DNA from: Rhodospirillales bacterium URHD0017
GTDB lineage: Bacteria > Pseudomonadota > Alphaproteobacteria > Reyranellales > Reyranellaceae
Assembly: GCA_900110395.1 (NCBI GenBank)
Contig: FODP01000005.1
Coordinates: 58,705 to 122,704, forward strand
Direction: 5' to 3'
DNA length: 64,000 bases
The notes below the pieces were generated by a model. That model made no database searches, had not been told where the DNA came from, and saw nothing but the letters and a program-made list of their open reading frames with translations. The translations under genes and the position numbers were made by a program. Below are positions 56,711 through 64,000 of the stretch, in pieces (the stretch's first letter is position 1; each line of letters starts with the position of its first letter).

Positions 56711-56919
56711 TGTTGGGTTCAGCACCGCAGGGCGAGCATTAAAAAATCTTCGCGCGGTAGTCGACCTCTTGAAGGCCGGCCAGCCGAAGTTGCCCATACC
56801 TCGACAGACACCGCAACGCGGCCACACGCGCGCAGGGTCGCGGCGCCACGCGATGGCGCATGACTTGCTACGCAGTCTCAAGTTAGCCTTACAGTGACCC
56901 AACGCAGCGGGAGAGGCCA

Positions 56920-58365
56920 ATGGCCGAGTATGATCTTGTCATCCGCAACACCACCATTGCGACGGCCGCAGACGTGGTGAAGGGCGATATCGGCGTCTCG
57001 GCCGGCCGGGTGGTGGCCCTGGGCGAGCGGCTGGACAAAGGGAAGAAAGAGATCGATGGCACCGGCCTGATTGCCGTGCCGGGCGGCATCGACGCCCATG
57101 TCCATTTCGACCAGGACACCGCCGACGGCTCGGTGTTCTGCGACGATTTCGAGAGCGGCAGCCGGGCGGCGGCGGCCGGCGGCACCACCACCATCATCCC
57201 CTTCGCCTACCAGAGCCGCGGCCAGGGGCTGCGCGACGTGGTCGACCGCTACCACAAGCGCGCCAACGGCAAGTCGCTGATCGACTACGCCTTCCATGTG
57301 ATCCTGTCCGACCCCAGCGAGAAGATCATGGGCCAGGATTTCCCCGCCCTGGTCGCCGAGGGCTACACCTCGTTCAAGGTCTACATGACCTACGACGACA
57401 TCAAGCTCACCGACCGCCAGATGCTCGATGCGCTGGCGGCGGCGCGGCGCGAGCAGGCCATGCTGATGATCCATGCCGAGAATTCCGACTGCATCGCCTG
57501 GCTGACCGAGCGGCTGGAGCTGAAGGGCATGACGGCCGCCAAGTTCCACGCCACGTCGCGGCCGTTCGTGGTCGAGCGCGAGGCCACGCACCGTGCCATC
57601 TCCCTGGCCGAGCTTCTGGACGTGCCGATGCTGCTGGTGCACGTCTCGGCCAAGGAGGCGATGCACGAGATCCAGCGAGCCCAGGCGCGCGGCCTGAAAG
57701 TCTATGGCGAGACCTGCCCGCAGTACCTGTTCCTGAGCGAGGAGGATTTCGAGAAGCCGGGCGACGAGGGCAGCAAATGCGTGTGCTCGCCGCCGCCGCG
57801 CGGCACCGACAACCAGGAGCACATCTGGACCGGGCTGTCGGCCAACACCTTCCAGGTGCTGTCGTCGGACCACGCCGCCTTCAAGTACGACGACGTGCGC
57901 GGCAAGAAGCTGCCCGGCGCCGACAAGAGCTTCCGCAAGATTCCCAATGGCGTGCCGGGCGTGGAGACGCGCCTGCCGCTGCTGTTCTCCGAGGGCGTCA
58001 ACAAGGGCCGTATCACCCTGCAGCAGTTCGTGGCGCTGAGCTCAACCAATGCCGCCAAGATCTACGGCCTGCATCCGCGCAAGGGCACGATCGCGGTCGG
58101 CGCCGACGCCGACATCGTGCTGTGGGATCCCAAGCGCAAGGTGAGCCTCACCAACTCGATCCTGCACCACAATTGCGACTACACGCCCTACGAAGGCCGC
58201 GAACTCACGGGCTATCCGGTGATGACGCTGTCGCGCGGCGAGGTCGTGATGGAGGAAGCGAAGATGAGCGGCTCGGCCGGCCGCGGCCGCTTCCAGAAAT
58301 GCGACCGGCCGGAAGCAGCGCGTCCGCGCGGCAAGCCGTTGATCGATCCGTCGATCTTCAACTGA
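56920..58365 (+). CDS. hydA: Dihydropyrimidinase / D-hydantoinase
   Basis: The metal ligands are in PGGIDAHVHFDQDTADGS, and the carbamylated Lys in GYTSFKVYMTYDD. VHVSAKEAMHEIQ, GETCPQYLFLSEEDFEKP and LSSDHAAFKYDD are family motifs. It hydrolyses dihydropyrimidines in pyrimidine breakdown, complementing the nucleoside salvage operon nearby. ATG 56920 follows GGGAGAGG. Length 481 residues is standard. Confidence 0.95.
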   Translation: MAEYDLVIRNTTIATAADVVKGDIGVSAGRVVALGERLDKGKKEIDGTGLIAVPGGIDAHVHFDQDTADGSVFCDDFESGSRAAAAGGTTTIIPFAYQSRGQGLRDVVDRYHKRANGKSLIDYAFHVILSDPSEKIMGQDFPALVAEGYTSFKVYMTYDDIKLTDRQMLDALAAARREQAMLMIHAENSDCIAWLTERLELKGMTAAKFHATSRPFVVEREATHRAISLAELLDVPMLLVHVSAKEAMHEIQRAQARGLKVYGETCPQYLFLSEEDFEKPGDEGSKCVCSPPPRGTDNQEHIWTGLSANTFQVLSSDHAAFKYDDVRGKKLPGADKSFRKIPNGVPGVETRLPLLFSEGVNKGRITLQQFVALSSTNAAKIYGLHPRKGTIAVGADADIVLWDPKRKVSLTNSILHHNCDYTPYEGRELTGYPVMTLSRGEVVMEEAKMSGSAGRGRFQKCDRPEAARPRGKPLIDPSIFN

Positions 58366-58413
58366 GCCCTCTCCTCCCCCGTCTTACGGGTAGGGAGTGG
58401 ACAAATCGTTCAA

Positions 58414-58513
58414 GCTCCTCTCCCCCGCTAGGGGGAGAGGTTGGGTGAGGGGGTTGCAGACAGCCTTCGAAGCCCCCTCACCTAGCCTCTCCCCCTAGCG
58501 GGGGAGAGGAGGA
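58414..58513. repeat. Repeat family A, full inverted copy
   Basis: Two near-perfect CCTCTCCCCCGCTAGGGGGAGAGG hairpins flank GTGAGGGGG ... CCCCCTCAC, as at 33124-33240. It lies between convergent genes and may act as a terminator in both directions. Confidence 0.82.
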
Positions 58514-58543
58514 TGAGTTGCGGGGGAGGAAAGAGGCGCCGGA

Positions 58544-59722
58544 TCAGCCCCAGCGCGGCTGTTCGCCGAGGTCGATGCCGAGAGCCGTCTTGGCCACGAT
58601 CTCGTGCACCAGCATCGAGTTTGCCGGATGAAAGCGCCCGCAACGTGCATCGCGGAACAAACGCTCGAGCTCGTCGGTCTTGAACATGCCGGAGCCGCCT
58701 GAGACTTCCATCGCCAGGTCGACGATCTTCCAGCACGCCTCGACGGAGTGATGCTTGGCTGAAACGATCTTTGACGGCCAGGCAGCGCCATGATCGACGC
58801 CGTCGCTCCACTCCTTGGCGACATGATCGAGGTGCGGACCGATCGTATCCAGGAGGAGACCCATCTCGGCCACCGCGTGCTGGACCTCGGGGTGATAGGC
58901 CATGGTTCGGGTGACGGCCATGGACTTCTTGGTCTTCACACGCTCGACGGCGAGATCGAAGGCGCGCTGCGCTACGCCGTAGTAGACATTGGCGAAGCCC
59001 ATGAGCGCCCAGGCGAAGACGGCGACGATGAAAGCGTCCGCGCCGCCTGCCGGCAGGATCCGCGAGACGTACTTGTCGGGAATGAAAGCTCCCTCGAGGA
59101 CCACATCGTCGCTGCGGGTTCCGCGCATGCCGAGCGTGTCCCAGGTCTCGACGATGCGGTAGTCCTTGGTGCTGCGCGGCATGAAGGCATGCACGACCTT
59201 CGGGCCGCCCTCCGCGTCAGCCCACAGGGCGTGCACACCATAGCGGGTCCAGACCGGCGCGAGGCTGCCGAACATCTTGTGACCGCTGAACTTGAAGCCG
59301 CCGTCGACCCGTTCCGCCTTGGCCGTCGACAGCAGCAGCGGGATGTCGTTGCCGCGCTCCGCGTGCCCGGCCGCGAAGATCTCACCGGCCGCCGCCTCCT
59401 TCAGGATCCACTCGAGCGACTTGTCGCCCGCGCGCCAGAGATCGGCGGCAACGCCCACCCAATAGACATGCATGTTGACGCCAAGGGCGGTGGCCGGCGC
59501 GTGGTAGGCGAGGCGTCGTTGACGCTTGCAGACGTCGGCCAATGACAAGCCTTGTCCGCCGAACTCCTTGGGGATGTTCATCGTCAGGTAGCCGGCCTTC
59601 CGCAGGTCCTCGAAGTCCTCCTTGAAGAACCGGTTTTCCCGGTCGTACGACCCGACGCGCTTGGCAAAGGCCTGCATCAGGTCGTTGGAGAGCAAGCTAT
59701 CCATTGAGATCATGGTATCCAT
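58544..59722 (-). CDS. Acyl-CoA dehydrogenase family flavoprotein
   Basis: The acyl-CoA dehydrogenase fold is recognised from YLTMNIPKEFGGQGLSLADVC, FAAGHAERGNDIPLLLSTAK, FKFSGHKMFGS and ETWDTLGMRGTRSDDVVLEGAFI; the C-terminal domain has AMEVSGGSGMFKTDELERLFRDARCG. Members without a clear catalytic Glu act as flavin-dependent monooxygenases (DszC/HpaB-like), and the lack of an obvious one here makes that role possible. ATG 59722 follows AAAGGATC. Length 392 residues. Confidence 0.87.
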   Translation of the reverse strand: MDTMISMDSLLSNDLMQAFAKRVGSYDRENRFFKEDFEDLRKAGYLTMNIPKEFGGQGLSLADVCKRQRRLAYHAPATALGVNMHVYWVGVAADLWRAGDKSLEWILKEAAAGEIFAAGHAERGNDIPLLLSTAKAERVDGGFKFSGHKMFGSLAPVWTRYGVHALWADAEGGPKVVHAFMPRSTKDYRIVETWDTLGMRGTRSDDVVLEGAFIPDKYVSRILPAGGADAFIVAVFAWALMGFANVYYGVAQRAFDLAVERVKTKKSMAVTRTMAYHPEVQHAVAEMGLLLDTIGPHLDHVAKEWSDGVDHGAAWPSKIVSAKHHSVEACWKIVDLAMEVSGGSGMFKTDELERLFRDARCGRFHPANSMLVHEIVAKTALGIDLGEQPRWG

Positions 59723-59757
59723 CGTTGATCCTTTCTTGAGTTTGCCGATCAGGGACG

Positions 59758-61210
59758 TCATCTCTCCCGCAACGTTTCTTGCCGGTAGCGCAGCAGCGGC
59801 GACAGGAGGTAGCTCAGGATCCGGCGCGATCCCGTCTTGATCTCCACCGTGACCGCCATGCCCGGCGACAGGTTGACCAGCCGGTCGTCGATCTGCATCT
59901 GGCTGCGGTCGAGTGAAATGCGGGCGCTGTAGTTCAGCTCCTGGCCTTTGGGCTCGCTGCTGTCGTTCTGCGTGCCCAGCGCGCGGTCGTCGGCGCGGTC
60001 CTGCCGGCGGTCGCGGATGATGGCGTCCATCGAGACGCTCAGCACCTCGCCCTGCAACAGGCCGTAGCGGGTGAAATTGAAGGTATCGACCTTGATCTCG
60101 GCCGGCTGTCCGGGATGGATGAAGCCGATGTCGCGGTTCGGCACCAGGGCCTCGATCTCGAGCCGGCTGTCGCTCGGCACCACGACCAGCAGGGCCTGCG
60201 CCGGCGTGACCACGCCGCCGATCGTGTGGATCGCGAGCTGCTGCACCATGCCGTCCACCGGCGCCGTCAGAAGCTGAAGCCTGGTCTTCTGCTCGGCCTT
60301 GATCAGCTCCTGGGCGAGGCCAATCGCCTTCTGCTCCGACTTGGCGAGCTCGTCGGACAGGGTACGCCGGTATTCGGCCTCGGCCTGGCGGCGCGTCTCG
60401 CGAAGTGTGGCGATCGCCGCGTCCGCTTCCTGCAGATGGCTCTTCTGGACACCGAGCTCCTTCTGTTGCTCGACCAGAAGCTGCAGCGTCTCCAGGTAGG
60501 CGATCCTCGAGCCGAGATCCTTCTCCATCAGCGTGCGGCGCATGTCGACGCGCGGCTGGATGACCGGGATCACCGTCTCGAGCTTGTGGATGGTGGCCGC
60601 CGTGGTGGCCTGCTCGGCTTCCTTCTGCGCCTGCTGACGGCCGATCGCGGCGACCTTGGCACGGTGCTCGCCGACCTGGTTGACCAGGAGCTGGCGCTGC
60701 ACGGCGATCAGGGTCGGGTCGGCGTTGGCGGGCGGGGCAAAATCGGCCAGGGGATCGTCGCCGCCGGCCAGCGCCGTGCGCAGCCGTGCGACATTGAGCT
60801 GCTCGGCCAGAAGATCGCTGCGCAGGTGATCGCGGTCCGCCGCGTTGGCCGTGGGGTCGAGCTCGATCAGCACTTCGCCGGCCCTGACCACCTGCCCGTC
60901 CTGCACGCGGATCGCGCGCACCACGCCCGTCTCGAACGGCTGGACGACCTTGGTGCGGATGCTCGGCACGATCTTGCCGGTCGCCGACGCCACGATGTCG
61001 ATCGAGCCCCACCACGACCAGGCCAGCGCCGCGCAGAACAGCAGGATGAGGGTGAGCGCGATGGCGCGACCGACGGGCGACGGCGGGGTTTCGACGATCT
61101 CGAGCGCGGCCGGCAGGAAGGCCAGCTCCTCGCGGCGTCTGGCGGACAGGCGCACGGCGTCATTGGCAGGCAGCCTGGCCCGCTGCATCTGCGCGGGAGG
61201 AATGGCGAGA

Positions 61211-61224
<14 letters not shown>
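59758..61224 (-). CDS. HlyD-family membrane fusion protein of type I secretion
   Basis: One N-terminal membrane helix (near residues 52-70) is followed by a biotinyl-like half (VVQPFETGVVRAIRVQDGQVVRAGEVLIELDP), a long coiled coil (about residues 120-290) and a C-terminal beta domain (TAPVDGMVQQLAIHTIGGVVTPAQALLVVVP). It links the inner-membrane ABC transporter to an outer-membrane TolC-like pore. ATG 61224 lies within the last codons of the ABC gene (14-base overlap), so they are coupled. No TolC gene is in the window. Confidence 0.93.
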
Positions 61225-63349
<2,125 letters not shown>

Positions 63350-63407
63350 TGCCGTTACTCCGGGACTCGAGGCTTGGCGGTTAGGGGTGGGCGATGGGGC
63401 TTGGCGG

Positions 63408-64000
63408 TCAGGCGTGCGGCTGCGCGAGCAGCGGCGGCTGGTTCGATGCGGGGTCGGCCATCGGCGTGCTGGCCTGGCCCTGGCCCGCCGGGGCGAAGCT
63501 CGAGGCCATGAACTGGCCCATCACGAGCGACTGGATGACGACGTTGCTGCCGGGGCCGCCATCGAGCACGTCCTGCCCGGGGCCGCCGATCAGCACGTCG
63601 TCGCCGTTGCCACCCAGCAGGGTGTCGTTGCCGGGACTGCCGATCAGGACGTCGTCGCCGTCGCCGCCGTTGGCGGTCAGCAGCATGCCCGAGAGGCCGG
63701 ACGCCTCGATGACGTCGTCACCGCCGAGGCCGTTGATCACGAGGCGATCATTGTTCGCCTCGAAGCCGGTGATCTCCACGTCGGCACCGCCCAGGCCCGA
63801 CACGGTGATCACGCCGTTGTTGTTGGTGACCACGACCACATCGTCGCCGTTGGTCGCGTTGAGGACGATCGTATCCGCCGCGCCATCGGCGCCGCCCAGA
63901 TCGATCTTGACCTTGCTGACGTCGGTCTGGCTGAGGTCGCCGACCGTGATGAGGTCGGCGCCGCCCTTGGCCTGCACATCGATCGTCTCGACGTTGTCGG
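63408..64000 (-). CDS. RTX-type calcium-binding protein (5' end outside window)
   Basis: The frame runs open off the right edge, so only the C-terminal 197 residues are seen. It contains glycine-rich calcium-binding repeats: ANGGDGDDVLIGSPGNDTLL, GGNGDDVLIGGPGQDVLDGG and a preceding GLGGDDVIEASG. The polar, Pro-rich tail (QSLVMGQFMASSF... LAQPHA) would be the uncleaved secretion signal. The type I secretion genes follow on the same strand, so this is their likely cargo. Confidence 0.9.
   Translation of the reverse strand, partial: DNVETIDVQAKGGADLITVGDLSQTDVSKVKIDLGGADGAADTIVLNATNGDDVVVVTNNNGVITVSGLGGADVEITGFEANNDRLVINGLGGDDVIEASGLSGMLLTANGGDGDDVLIGSPGNDTLLGGNGDDVLIGGPGQDVLDGGPGSNVVIQSLVMGQFMASSFAPAGQGQASTPMADPASNQPPLLAQPHA

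Overview
The window is GC-rich, densely packed bacterial chromosome. Gene families, operon style and codon use point to an alphaproteobacterium of the Rhodospirillales/Hyphomicrobiales type (a Reyranella-like soil organism would fit, but that is inference). Most of it codes for uptake of organic solutes and catabolism: two orphan tripartite-tricarboxylate (Bug) receptors, an NMT1/THI5-like binding protein, and complete ABC systems for peptides, sugars and nucleosides. No tRNA, rRNA, CRISPR array, insertion sequence or prophage gene was seen.

Layout. 1-4874: two coupled signalling proteins, a hybrid histidine kinase cut by the left edge and an HWE-type kinase. 4968-12949: mixed small operons (binding protein, histidine acid phosphatase, BON-like protein, membrane proteins, a Bug receptor, stress-type proteins, a frameshifted EF-hand gene, Gln- and Pro-rich mini-proteins, DoxX). 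13040-17241: a plus-strand run of Bug receptor, two tandem Lin0512 proteins, GST, a RidA-like protein and a MetE-like methyltransferase. 17281-20582: minus-strand genes, including the most notable item, a UGSC-family selenoprotein gene (17994-18518). It is read through an in-frame UGA that is followed at the right distance by a bacterial SECIS-like hairpin, and it sits behind a conserved CxxC protein and a LysR regulator. 20690-27764: a block of DUF2254, BASS transporter, outer-membrane barrel, VIT-like membrane protein, DUF2252 and PPK2 genes. Its intergenic regions carry three FNR/FixK-type boxes (TTGAC-N4-ATCAA), suggesting low-oxygen control. 27761-31441: LLM flavin oxidoreductase, gamma-glutamyltransferase-like protein, CBS protein and a small unknown.

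31519-37013: peptide ABC transporter, then a beta-lactamase-like pseudogene, a class III cyclase and a GNAT protein. 40020-44249: sugar-type ABC transporter. 44253-54722: a large minus-strand nucleoside uptake and salvage operon. It has a BMP-type binding protein, ATPase, two permeases, cytidine deaminase, purine nucleoside phosphorylase, thymidine phosphorylase, adenosine deaminase and an e(P4)-like acid phosphatase, with a PhyH-family dioxygenase embedded by translational coupling. 54970-58365: a truncated duplicate of the dihydropyrimidinase gene, a DUF5939-type adenylate cyclase, and the intact dihydropyrimidinase gene. 58544-64000: an acyl-CoA dehydrogenase-like protein and a type I secretion set (HlyD, HlyB-like ABC, RTX protein cut by the right edge).

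The intergenic regions hold several dispersed palindromic repeat families with CTCCCC/GGGGAG stems. One copy forms the 3' end of a nucleoside permease gene. Three genes look broken: the EF-hand gene, the beta-lactamase-like gene and the dihydropyrimidinase fragment.
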